Positions 1 through 6,162 of a stretch of DNA of 6,630 bases are shown here, piece by piece. The stretch is from positions 1 through 6,630 of the forward strand of contig CALBZH010000026.1 of NCBI GenBank assembly GCA_937889795.1, read 5' to 3'. The notes under the pieces were generated by a model. That model ran no database searches. It was not told the origin of the DNA and was given only the letters and a program-made list of their open reading frames with translations. Source of the stretch: an uncultured Syntrophobacteraceae bacterium (GTDB taxonomy: Bacteria; Desulfobacterota; Syntrophobacteria; Syntrophobacterales; Syntrophobacteraceae). Numbering within the stretch: position 1 is the stretch's first letter; the number at the start of each line of letters is the position of its first letter. The translations under genes were made by a program, and so were the position numbers.

Positions 1-53
1 GGCATACGAGATATCCACTCGTGACTGGAGTTCAGACGTGTGCTCTTCCGATC
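1..53. other. Illumina TruSeq index adapter (contaminant)
   Basis: This stretch is synthetic. Positions 1-12 match the end of the P7 flow-cell sequence (GGCATACGAGAT). Positions 13-20 hold the index, which reads GAGTGGAT on the other strand and, from memory, corresponds to TruSeq index 23. Positions 21-53 match the TruSeq read-2 primer region and end in CTCTTCCGATC. The usual T after GATC is missing: position 54 is G. The window therefore starts at a contig end left untrimmed. Reading frames that start here on the plus strand are meaningless, and the minus-strand hydrolase gene is artificially extended by 18 adapter codons. Confidence 0.98.
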
Positions 54-705
54 GCAGGAGGACGGGACTGTTGCGCTGGGCGATCTCCCGGTCGAGCCCC
101 AGAGCTTCGTTCAGGTAGCTCAGCCGGATGGGATCGAGGTCGAAGAGACCGCTCAACGAACATCCGCCAAGGATACGCGGCGGTGCCAATTTGGGCTCCT
201 CCGCCCCCCAGTCCGTCGCCATGAGCATCCCCACCAGGTGCCCCCCCGCGGAATGCCCGGTCAAATAGACCCCGGCCGTTTCACCGAGGAGCTCGCTCCC
301 TTCGAGTGACAGCCAGGCAACACTGCTCCGGCAGGCGGCTACAAGGGCCTCCATGGAGGCCTTGGGCATGAGGGGGTAGTTGACGAACGCCACGTGGACA
401 CCCCGGCGATGCAGCTCCTCGCCGACGAAGTGAAACAACGACTTGTCCATCGCCTGCCAGTAGCCGCCATGAAAAAAGACGTGGAGCGGCGCCCCGGCGT
501 TCGAGGCTGGAAAGAGGTCGAGCGTTTCGCGCTCGCCCGACCCGTACGGCACGTTGAGAGCCCCCTTTCGCTGCTCCCGGAACGCTTCGCTGCGCTCGGC
601 CCAGCCCCGGACGAGCCCGTCGAAGTCGCGAGCCCTCGCCCGGTTGTTGTACTGGGCGTCGAGAGCGGCCTGGTCATAGTGTTTGTACACGTGCATGGTG
701 CGCAT
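54..705 (-). CDS. Alpha/beta hydrolase, arylformamidase (kynurenine formamidase)-like, 3' truncated
   Basis: This is a cytoplasmic-type alpha/beta hydrolase (no signal peptide visible), with 217 residues present before the adapter cuts it. HGGYW at residues 79-83 matches the oxyanion-hole motif of AFMID-type arylformamidases, and GHSAGGH at 150-156 is the nucleophile elbow with Ser152. Family members are usually about 260-300 residues, so the catalytic Asp and His are lost with the contig end. Arylformamidases convert N-formylkynurenine to kynurenine and formate, but relatives also hydrolyse other esters and amides, so the substrate is uncertain. The ATG at 705 comes 9 nt after the livF stop, and a same-frame TGA (the livF stop) blocks any earlier start. 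A second ATG at 696 is possible, because the GGGG just before 705 is a weak ribosome site that fits either start. There is no stop codon: the frame runs open through the adapter to base 1. It is probably the last visible gene of the liv operon. Confidence 0.85.
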
Positions 706-714
706 CCCCAGGCG

Positions 715-1416
715 TCAGACTCCCAGGTGGCGGAGGCGGACAGCGGTGTTTTCGTTCAGCTCGCGAGAGCTTCCCGTCCATACGATGCGCCCCTTTTCGA
801 GGATGTAGTGACGATCGGCCACCGCACTCATCGCGCGGACGTTCTTGTCGATGACCAGGATCGCCTGCCCCTCCTCCTTCAGCGTGCGCAGACACCGCCA
901 GATTTCAGTACGGACCAGGGGCGCGAGGCCTTCCGTGGCTTCATCGAGGATCAGCAGGCGCGGGTTGGTCATGAGCGCCCGCCCGATGGCGAGCATTTGC
1001 TGCTCGCCGCCTGAAAGCTGATTACCAAGATGTTTCTGACGCTGGGCGAGAATGGGAAAGAGCCCGTAGACCCGGTCGAGTGTCCAGCTATTTCGGTTTC
1101 CGGTCCGCCCGTTCGCCGTGGCGGTGAGGTTTTCATGCACGGTGAGATTCGGAAAGATCTGCCGCCCTTCGGGAACGAGCCCCACTCCCAGCTGAGCGAT
1201 CCGGTAGGGAGGCAGCTTGCGGATGTTGCGCCCCTGGAAGGTGAGCTTCCCCGTGCGCACCGAAAGAAGGCCCATGATGGCGCGGACCGTGGTCGTCTTT
1301 CCCATGCCGTTGCGACCGAGCAGCCCGACCACTTCCCCCTCGCGCACGTCCAGCTGGACTCCGAAGAGGGCTTGACTGGATCCATAGAACCCGTCAATTT
1401 GCCTGACCTCAAGCAT
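715..1416 (-). CDS. livF: Branched-chain/aromatic amino acid ABC transporter ATP-binding protein LivF-type
   Basis: This is one of two cytoplasmic ATPases driving a HAAT-family importer; it pairs with the LivG-type subunit and the LivH/LivM permeases. The 233-residue length is normal for LivF. Walker A GRNGMGKT is at residues 34-41, the Q-loop region EGRQIF at 83-88, the signature LSGGEQQ at 134-140, and Walker B LLILDE at 154-159 followed by ATEGLAP, a LivF trait. At the H-loop position the usual LivF VEQN is replaced by VIDKN (189-193 region), putting Lys191 where the loop residue sits. The ATG at 1416 is preceded by GGGGGAG with 4-5 nt spacing and lies 1 nt after the livG stop, so translation is probably coupled. 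The frame extends further upstream, but that part overlaps livG and lacks homology. Family assignment is sure; the transported solute is not. Confidence 0.95.
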   Translation of the reverse strand: MLEVRQIDGFYGSSQALFGVQLDVREGEVVGLLGRNGMGKTTTVRAIMGLLSVRTGKLTFQGRNIRKLPPYRIAQLGVGLVPEGRQIFPNLTVHENLTATANGRTGNRNSWTLDRVYGLFPILAQRQKHLGNQLSGGEQQMLAIGRALMTNPRLLILDEATEGLAPLVRTEIWRCLRTLKEEGQAILVIDKNVRAMSAVADRHYILEKGRIVWTGSSRELNENTAVRLRHLGV

Positions 1417-1417
1417 G

Positions 1418-2167
1418 TCACTCCCCCGATTCCTCATCTCCCAGGTAAGCCCGCCGCACGTCGGGGTCCCTTCGAATGGCGTCCACGCCGCCCTCGGCGA
1501 TGACCCGTCCATAGACGAGCACCGTCACACGGTCGGCGAGCTCGAACACCGCGTCCATGTCGTGCTCCACCAGGAGCATGGCCACCTCCCCCTTCAGGCG
1601 CGACAGGAGCCCCACGACCCGCTCGGTCTCCTCGATCCCCATGCCGGCGGTGGGCTCATCGAGCAAGAGCAGCTTGGGGCGGAGGGCGAGCATCATGGCA
1701 AGCTCCAGTTGGCGCTGCTCCCCGTGAGAAAGCGCCCGCGCGGCGACCGACGCGCGCTCCACAAGCCCCACCTGGTCCAGTACCTCCAGGCTGTGCGTCC
1801 TGGCTCCCGCATCGGCTCCGAATCCACGGAGGAAGCGGAAGCTGTGTCCGGAGGTGGAGTAGTGTGCCAGGAGCATGTTCTCGATCACCGTGTAATCCGG
1901 AAAGATGCTTGTCAGCTGATAAACCCGCCCAATCCCCAGTGCGGCCCGCCGGGGAACGGAAAGAGACGTGATCGCTCTTCCCTCGAAGAATACGGCCCCT
2001 TCATCCGGCGTGAGCTCACCTGAAAGCTGGGCGAGCAAGGTCGTCTTGCCGGCCCCGTTCGGACCGATCACTGCGTGCACTTCGCCTGACTTCACGGCGA
2101 GGCTCACCGAGGAAGTGGCCGTCATGGCCCCGAAATGCTTGACCAGCCCCCGGGCTTCAAGAAGCAT
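1418..2167 (-). CDS. livG: Branched-chain/aromatic amino acid ABC transporter ATP-binding protein LivG-type
   Basis: This is the second cytoplasmic ATPase of the importer. Counting from the ATG at 2167 (249 residues), Walker A GPNGAGKT is at about 35-42, the Q-loop YQLTSIF at about 83-89, the signature LSHGEQRQLEL from about 147, Walker B LLLLDEPTAGM from about 166, and the H-loop EHDMD with His202. The DEPTAGM and EHDM forms are typical of LivG rather than LivF. An in-frame GTG at 2173 is an alternative start, but it lies only 3 nt from the GGGAGG ribosome site, whereas the ATG at 2167 has a 9-nt spacing, so the ATG is preferred. The gene overlaps the end of livM by 11 nt, and livF follows after 1 nt, indicating one transcription unit. 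All ATPase motifs are intact. The substrate cannot be read from this subunit. Confidence 0.95.
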   Translation of the reverse strand: MLLEARGLVKHFGAMTATSSVSLAVKSGEVHAVIGPNGAGKTTLLAQLSGELTPDEGAVFFEGRAITSLSVPRRAALGIGRVYQLTSIFPDYTVIENMLLAHYSTSGHSFRFLRGFGADAGARTHSLEVLDQVGLVERASVAARALSHGEQRQLELAMMLALRPKLLLLDEPTAGMGIEETERVVGLLSRLKGEVAMLLVEHDMDAVFELADRVTVLVYGRVIAEGGVDAIRRDPDVRRAYLGDEESGE

Positions 2168-3089
2168 CCGCACGAGCCTCCCGTCTTCCCGGTAGCAGAC
2201 TGATCAGGCCTCGCCTCGCGTAGAGCACCACGACAATCAGGCTCGGTCCCAGGACGATCATCCAATGCTCGGTGAAAGAAGAAAGCACCTCTTCCGTGAG
2301 CAACAGGGCCATCGCGCCGAGAATGGGCCCCAGCAGGGTTCCCATCCCTCCGAGAATGACCATCACCAGGACATGGCCCGACTGGGTCCAGTGGAGGAAC
2401 GAGGGACTGACGTACAGGGCTTCGTTGGCGATGAGGGCTCCCGCAAGGCCTGCGATGGAAGCCGCGATCACGAAACAGGTGAGCTTGTAACCGAATGGGG
2501 CGTAGCCCAGGGAGCCCATGCGGGCTTCGTTTTGCCGGATGCCGCCGATCACGAAACCGAACCGGGAGCCTACCAGTCGCCGACAGCCGAGGAAGACCGC
2601 AAGCAGGCACCCCCAGACGACGTGGTAATAGACCGTGTGGCCGGCAAGTCCCGCCCAGCCGCCCACGGTGTTGCGGGTCGCCAGCCGCATCCCGTCGCTT
2701 CCCCCGCAGGATTCGAGTCCGAACGCGAAATAGTAGACGATCTGTGCGAAGGCCAGTGTGATCATGATGAAGTAGGCGCCGCTCGTTCTCAGACTGAGTG
2801 CTCCGATGGGAAGCGCCAGGAGTGCGGCCACCCCGACCGCGGCAGGCCAAACGATCAGCGCACTGCTGACCCCATGCAGCGAGAGGATGCCCACGGTGTA
2901 GGCCCCCGCACCGAAAAAGGCCGCGTGACCGAAGCTCACCATCCCGCCGTATCCCAGCATCAGATCCAGGCTAATGGCAAAGATCGCATGAATCATGATC
3001 CGGCTGAACAGCCGCGTATAGAACACTTCGCCGCACAGAGGCACGAGCAGCAGCAGACCGAAGAGCAGGATCGGGAGCGGGCGTTTCAT
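2157..3089 (-). CDS. livM: Branched-chain/aromatic amino acid ABC transporter permease LivM-type
   Basis: This is an inner-membrane permease subunit of about 310 residues that dimerises with LivH to form the channel. The family signature GYGGMVSFGHAAFFGAGAY is at about residues 46-64, followed by GGSDG at about 129-133, the cytoplasmic ATPase-coupling loop RQNEARMGSLGY at about 185-196, and GGMGTLLGP at about 247-255. Hydrophobic segments include about 5-20, 32-45, 76-100, 106-124, 156-170, 204-222, 239-265 and 276-290. The C-terminus is short and basic (ARRGL onward) with no fused ATPase domain, unlike some LivM proteins. The ATG at 3089 is preferred; a GTG immediately before it at 3092 is an equally in-frame option. 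A weak GGA lies about 9 nt upstream. The gap from livH is 19 nt, and the 3' end overlaps livG. Confidence 0.94.
   Translation of the reverse strand: MKRPLPILLFGLLLLVPLCGEVFYTRLFSRIMIHAIFAISLDLMLGYGGMVSFGHAAFFGAGAYTVGILSLHGVSSALIVWPAAVGVAALLALPIGALSLRTSGAYFIMITLAFAQIVYYFAFGLESCGGSDGMRLATRNTVGGWAGLAGHTVYYHVVWGCLLAVFLGCRRLVGSRFGFVIGGIRQNEARMGSLGYAPFGYKLTCFVIAASIAGLAGALIANEALYVSPSFLHWTQSGHVLVMVILGGMGTLLGPILGAMALLLTEEVLSSFTEHWMIVLGPSLIVVVLYARRGLISLLPGRREARADAS
2177..2182 (-). promoter_or_regulatory. Ribosome binding site of livG, deciding the start
   Basis: On the minus strand this reads GGGAGG, a strong anti-16S match. It is 9 nt before the ATG at 2167 and only 3 nt before the GTG at 2173. The spacing favours the ATG. 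The site lies inside the last codons of livM, consistent with coupled translation. Confidence 0.6.
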
Positions 3090-3108
3090 CACGAGTCATC
3101 CAGCCGGC

Positions 3109-3981
3109 TCATCCATGAGCGGGAAAGAGGCCTTTCGGCCGCCAGCAGAGCATCCCCGCCATGAGGATACAAATCGACATGGACGAGACGCCGGCAGGCA
3201 GCAGAACACGTCCGAAGGTGTCCACCAGGCCGACCAGCACGGCAGCCACAAAAGCGCCCTTGATGGACCCGATTCCCCCGATGACGACCACGATGAAGGC
3301 CAGGATCAGGACCGGCTCGCCCATCCCCACCTCGATGGAGAGGATCGGTCCGGCCATCATGCCTGCCAGTCCGGCCAAGGCGGCTCCGAGCCCGAATACG
3401 ACCGTGTACAGCACCTTGATGTTGACCCCCAGGGCGTTCACCATTTCACGGTTGCTCGCCCCTGCCCGGATAAGCATCCCCAGGCGCGTGTGGTGGATGA
3501 GCCAGAAAAGGAGCCCGCCCACCCCAAGCCCCACTCCGATGATCACGAGCCTGTAGGCCGGGTAACGCATTCCGGGGAAAAGCACCACGGAATGCGACAG
3601 TGCTTCGGGCAAGGCCATGAAGCGCGCCTGGGGTCCCCACACCATCCGGACCAGCTCGTTGAAAAACAGGATCAGCCCATAGGTCGCCAGAACCTGGTCC
3701 AAATGGTCCCGGTCGTAAAGCTTCCTCAGAGTCACCACCTCGACCACCATTCCGACGGCCAGGGTTGCCGGCACCGCGAGCAGAATGGCCCACAGGAAGG
3801 ACCCCGTCTGCTGCTGCAGACTCGCCGCCAAATATGCTCCCATCATGTAGAGCGATCCGTGGGACAGGTTGATGAGGTTCATCACCCCGAAAACCAGCGT
3901 CAGCCCGGCAGCCATGAGAAAGAGCATGACACCGAGCTGCAAGCCGTTCAGTCCTTGCATGAGGAGGAGTGTAGCGTCCAT
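3109..3981 (-). CDS. livH: Branched-chain/aromatic amino acid ABC transporter permease LivH-type
   Basis: This is an inner-membrane permease subunit of 290 residues, normal for LivH. The hallmark stretch from GLTLVFGVMNLINLSHG through MMGAY is at residues 26-50. The ATPase-coupling loop RAGASNREMVNALGVN is at 172-187, GGIGSIKGA at 235-243, and the C-terminal RPKGLF at 281-286. Hydrophobic segments are evident around 12-35, 62-83, 98-114, 143-162, 191-212, 224-238, 243-258 and 266-280. The start is the ATG at 3981: an in-frame TAA only 6 nt upstream rules out a longer protein. The ribosome site is poor (GAAG 9 nt before the ATG), unlike the other genes here. This is the first gene after the 204-nt gap that separates it from the binding-protein gene, so its expression may be reduced or separately tuned. 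Confidence 0.95.
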   Translation of the reverse strand: MDATLLLMQGLNGLQLGVMLFLMAAGLTLVFGVMNLINLSHGSLYMMGAYLAASLQQQTGSFLWAILLAVPATLAVGMVVEVVTLRKLYDRDHLDQVLATYGLILFFNELVRMVWGPQARFMALPEALSHSVVLFPGMRYPAYRLVIIGVGLGVGGLLFWLIHHTRLGMLIRAGASNREMVNALGVNIKVLYTVVFGLGAALAGLAGMMAGPILSIEVGMGEPVLILAFIVVVIGGIGSIKGAFVAAVLVGLVDTFGRVLLPAGVSSMSICILMAGMLCWRPKGLFPAHG

Positions 3982-4010
3982 GGCTTATAGCTTCGACTAG
4001 GCTTTCCCTT

Positions 4011-4053
4011 ACACGGATGCACACGGATAGAAGCGACACGGATGGACACGAAT
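4011..4053 (+). repeat. Left arm of inverted octamer array (four ACACGGAT units)
   Basis: Four units sit at 4011-4018, 4021-4028, 4036-4043 and 4046-4053. The last differs by one base (ACACGAAT). Unit starts are spaced 10, 15 and 10 nt. The 43-nt arm is the reverse complement of the right arm at 4142-4184 with 37 of 43 positions matching by hand alignment. It ends 30 nt before the livH start. Confidence 0.9.
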
Positions 4054-4071
4054 AAAAACGATTGAAATGAA

Positions 4072-4085
4072 CGAGCCGCGGCTCG
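4072..4085. terminator. GC-rich 14-bp palindrome with downstream T-rich tract: possible attenuator
   Basis: CGAGCCGCGGCTCG is a perfect palindrome in the loop between the two octamer arms. Read on the minus strand, as transcribed, it is followed by TTCATTTCAATCGTTTTT. This resembles a weak intrinsic terminator: a stem of about 5 bp with a CGCG loop, and a T-tract that is interrupted, with the five-T run about 13 nt after the stem. It may lower transcription into livHMGF or stop exonucleases from reaching the binding-protein message. It is not strong enough to call a full operon end. Confidence 0.35.
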
Positions 4086-4141
4086 GTTGTTCCGGGCGGC
4101 GTGCCTGTTGATCGCGGCGCCCTTTGCGTATTCAGGTCTTC

Positions 4142-4184
4142 ATCCGTGTTTATCCGTGTGGCTTTTATCCGTGTTCATCCGTGT
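4142..4184 (-). repeat. Right arm of inverted octamer array (four ATCCGTGT units)
   Basis: Four exact ATCCGTGT units on the plus strand start at 4142, 4152, 4167 and 4177, again with 10-15-10 spacing. The array ends 1 nt before the stop codon of the binding-protein gene. With the left arm it can form a stem of about 43 bp enclosing an 88-nt loop. The mismatches lie mostly in the linkers between octamers; the octamers themselves differ at one position. Confidence 0.9.
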
Positions 4185-4185
4185 C

Positions 4186-5364
4186 TCATTTCATGGGACA
4201 CTGATCACAGTACGCGTCCGCGTGATCCGTGAACGCCTTGGCCACGATCTTGTTGGTGAGCACCCCTTCCTCGTTTTTCACCACCTGGCGAATGTAGAAA
4301 TCCTGGATGGGGAAATGGTTGTTGTTGAACTTGAACTTGCCGCGAACCGACTGAAAATCGGCCTTCTTGAACGCGTCACGCAGCTTGTCCTTCTCATTCA
4401 GGTTGCCCCCGACGGCACGGACACCGCTGTCGATGAGGAGTGCCGCATCATAGCCCTGGGCGGCGAAAAGTGAGGGAAGCCGCCCATAGGCGGCCTTGAA
4501 GTCCGCGACGAACTTCTTGTTGACCGGGTTGTCCAGGTCCGGACTCCAAAAGCTTGCGTTCATGAGCCCCAGGGCCGCATCCCCCATGGCCTGCAGGACC
4601 GACTGATCGAGCGTGAAGGCGGTGGTGTAGAGCGGGATTTCCTCTTTGAGTCCGGCTTGCGCATACTGCTTGATGAAGTTGATGCCCATGCCGCCCGGGT
4701 AAAAGCAGAACACGGCATCGGGCTTGGCGGCGCGAAGCTGGGCCAGCTCGGCGGCATAATCCGGCTGGTTGATCTTGGTGAAGACTTCGGCGACGATCTC
4801 ACCCTTGAACGAGTGCTTGAATCCCGCCATGGCGTCTTTGCCAGCCTGGTAGTCGGGCGCCATGAGATAGAGTCGCTTGACACCCTTGTCCTGGAGGTAT
4901 TTCCCCATGGCTTCGTGGGTCTGGTCGTTTTGCCAGGAAACGGTGAAGAGGTTCGGCAGACATTGGGCGCCCGCCAGGGGCGACGGGCCCGCGTTGGCGC
5001 TGATGAGGAAGACTCCCTGGTCGGTGATGGGCTTGGCGACTGCCATCATCACGTTGGAGAAGACGATGCCCGTGACCATGTCCACCTTGTCTTTCTCCAG
5101 CATGCGCGTGGCCACCTGGACGCCGATCTCCGGCTTCAGCTGGTCGTCCCCGACGATGACTTCGACTGGAAGCCCTCCCAGCTTGTCTCCGCAGTGCTTG
5201 ATCCCCAGCTTGAATCCGTCCAGGATATCCGTCCCGAGGCTCGCCCCGGGACCCGACATGGTCGCGATGTAGCCGATCTTGATCGCATCGGCGGCGTGGC
5301 ACGGGAGACCACTGGACAGCACCCATGCGGCAACCGCGAGAATCCCCAAACCCGTTCTCTTCAT
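4186..5364 (-). CDS. Periplasmic substrate-binding protein of a HAAT-family ABC transporter
   Basis: This is a type I periplasmic binding protein (Peripla_BP_6/LivJ-like) of 392 residues that captures the solute and delivers it to LivHM. Residues 1 to about 25 form a Sec signal peptide (MKRTG, hydrophobic core, then CHAADA), with cleavage likely after Ala24 or Ala25. The mature protein opens with IKIGYIATMSGPGA, the usual first strand and ligand loop. GDDQLKPEIGVQVATRMLEKD at 72-92 and SANAGPSPLAG at 122-132 fit the first lobe; YQAGKDAMAGFK at 172-183 and QGYDAALLIDS at 303-313 fit the second. The closing RGKFKFNNNHFPIQDFYIR region and the HADAYCDQC tail resemble, from memory, binding proteins near aromatic-acid transport genes (CouP-like) more than E. 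coli LivJ; this is a moderate impression. GGAGGG lies 6 nt before the ATG. trpA ends 36 nt upstream. The C-terminal CxxC (386-389) is unusual. Confidence 0.92.
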   Translation of the reverse strand: MKRTGLGILAVAAWVLSSGLPCHAADAIKIGYIATMSGPGASLGTDILDGFKLGIKHCGDKLGGLPVEVIVGDDQLKPEIGVQVATRMLEKDKVDMVTGIVFSNVMMAVAKPITDQGVFLISANAGPSPLAGAQCLPNLFTVSWQNDQTHEAMGKYLQDKGVKRLYLMAPDYQAGKDAMAGFKHSFKGEIVAEVFTKINQPDYAAELAQLRAAKPDAVFCFYPGGMGINFIKQYAQAGLKEEIPLYTTAFTLDQSVLQAMGDAALGLMNASFWSPDLDNPVNKKFVADFKAAYGRLPSLFAAQGYDAALLIDSGVRAVGGNLNEKDKLRDAFKKADFQSVRGKFKFNNNHFPIQDFYIRQVVKNEEGVLTNKIVAKAFTDHADAYCDQCPMK

Positions 5365-5370
5365 TCCAAA

Positions 5371-5376
5371 CCCTCC
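5371..5376 (-). promoter_or_regulatory. Strong ribosome binding site of the substrate-binding protein gene
   Basis: The minus strand reads GGAGGG, 6 nt before the ATG at 5364. It is the best-placed site in the window, in keeping with a binding protein needed in excess over the membrane subunits; livH by contrast has almost none. The 36-nt gap after trpA holds no evident promoter or terminator. Confidence 0.65.
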
Positions 5377-5400
5377 GTGAAATGAGCCTGTTCAACCCTG

Positions 5401-6162
5401 TCAGCGCAGCCCGGCGATAAAGTCCTGCACGGCGCCGATGCCGCTTTCCTCGATGAGCCGTATGGTCTGAGTCCCGATGACCGCGATATCCACTTTGCCC
5501 TTCAGAAAATCCACGTCGTCCCTGTCCTTGACGCCGAAGCCAAGCGCCAGGGGCAGGTCGGTGGCGGTTCGGCACCGGTTGGTGTATTCGGCCAGGTCCT
5601 TCGAGAAGTCCGTTTGGGCTCCGGTCACGCCCTTTCGGGCCACACAGTAGATGAACCCCTTGCCGTGGGATGCCAGGTAGCGCATGCGCTCGAGCCGCGT
5701 ATTGGGCGAGAAGATGAAGATGGGGGCGAGGTCGTGGCGGCCCAGGGCCGAAAGGTAGTCCTGGCCTTCCTCCGGAGGGAGATCCGGGACGATGGCGCCT
5801 TTGATTCGCGCGTCGGCCATGGCGTTGGCGAACCGATCCACGCCGTATTTGAACAGGATGTTGTAGTAGGTCATGAAAAGGAACGGGATATGGAAGTCGC
5901 GACTCACGCGGCTCCCAAAATCCAAGCATTGCTTCACGGTCGTCCCGCGTGCCAGCGCCTCCTGGCTGGCCCTCAAGATGACCGGGCCATCGGCGATGGG
6001 CTCGGAAAAGGGGATCTGGAGCTCCATCACATCCACGCCGGCACGCACCATGGCTTCGACGATCCGGTAGGAATCCTCGAAGCTCGGGTACCCCAGGACG
6101 ATGTGGGTCATCAGCAGGATGTCCCGATCTTTCAGCCGTTCTTTCAGATAGGTCTCAAGCAC
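5401..6162 (-). CDS. trpA: Tryptophan synthase alpha chain, divergent
   Basis: TrpA cleaves indole-3-glycerol phosphate to indole and glyceraldehyde-3-phosphate and passes indole to TrpB. The 253-residue (beta/alpha)8 protein (about 268 in Salmonella) keeps both catalytic acids: Glu47 (Salmonella Glu49) and Asp58 (Asp60) in ELQIPFSEPIADGP. Tyr99 (Tyr102), Tyr172 (Tyr175), GVTG at 178-181 and the phosphate-loop GFG at 208-210 are also kept. Several normally conserved positions differ: His20 for Phe22 at the indole pocket, Val22 for Thr24, Gln49 for Gly51, and Thr231 for Ser235 at the phosphate site. The start is GTG at 6162, inside the trpB end (8-nt overlap), with GGAG 7 nt upstream, so translation is probably coupled. 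It is most likely a genuine but divergent TrpA. A specialised paralogue serving the neighbouring transport locus is possible, but a second trpA elsewhere cannot be seen from this window. Confidence 0.93.
   Translation of the reverse strand: MLETYLKERLKDRDILLMTHIVLGYPSFEDSYRIVEAMVRAGVDVMELQIPFSEPIADGPVILRASQEALARGTTVKQCLDFGSRVSRDFHIPFLFMTYYNILFKYGVDRFANAMADARIKGAIVPDLPPEEGQDYLSALGRHDLAPIFIFSPNTRLERMRYLASHGKGFIYCVARKGVTGAQTDFSKDLAEYTNRCRTATDLPLALGFGVKDRDDVDFLKGKVDIAVIGTQTIRLIEESGIGAVQDFIAGLR

Larger units (their letters stand above)
3982..4185. other. 204-nt intergenic region between the binding-protein gene and livH
   Basis: This is the only sizeable non-coding gap in the window. No reading frame in it resembles a protein. 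It holds two mirrored four-octamer arrays, a GC-rich palindrome between them, and T-rich sequence on the transcribed (minus) strand. I see no convincing sigma-70 promoter. Its position between the binding-protein gene and the permease genes is where HAAT and maltose-type operons often carry RNA structures that keep the binding protein in excess. Confidence 0.8.

Noticed and set aside
21..309. Plus-strand frames starting at 21 and 40
   Set aside because: Their starts lie inside the adapter, and the rest is antisense to the hydrolase gene.
1417..1512. Longer livF start at 1512
   Set aside because: The extra 32 residues overlap livG, show no ATPase homology, and the ATG at 1416 has a good ribosome site and a standard LivF N-terminus.
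2265..3990. Long plus-strand open frames (for example 2265-3164 and 3115-3990) opposite livM and livH
   Set aside because: They are antisense to genes with full family motifs; their compositions (rich in His, Asp, Gln, Arg, Pro) are what the complement of hydrophobic GC-rich permease codons gives, and no known domain is visible.
3982..3990. TATAAG on the minus strand just before livH as a -10 box
   Set aside because: It sits only 4 nt before the start codon and has no TTGACA-like element at about 17 nt upstream, so it is more likely chance.
4011..4184. CRISPR array
   Set aside because: Units are only 8 nt, spacers 2-7 nt, and the two halves are inverted, none of which fits CRISPR repeats.
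4011..4184. Terminal inverted repeats of an insertion sequence or MITE
   Set aside because: There is no transposase and no evident target duplication, and the repeats are internally periodic. A dispersed non-autonomous repeat remains possible but is not shown.
5293..5364. Lipoprotein signal in the binding protein (Cys22)
   Set aside because: The residues before Cys22 are Gly-Leu-Pro, which do not form a lipobox; a normal Sec cleavage site follows at Ala24/25.
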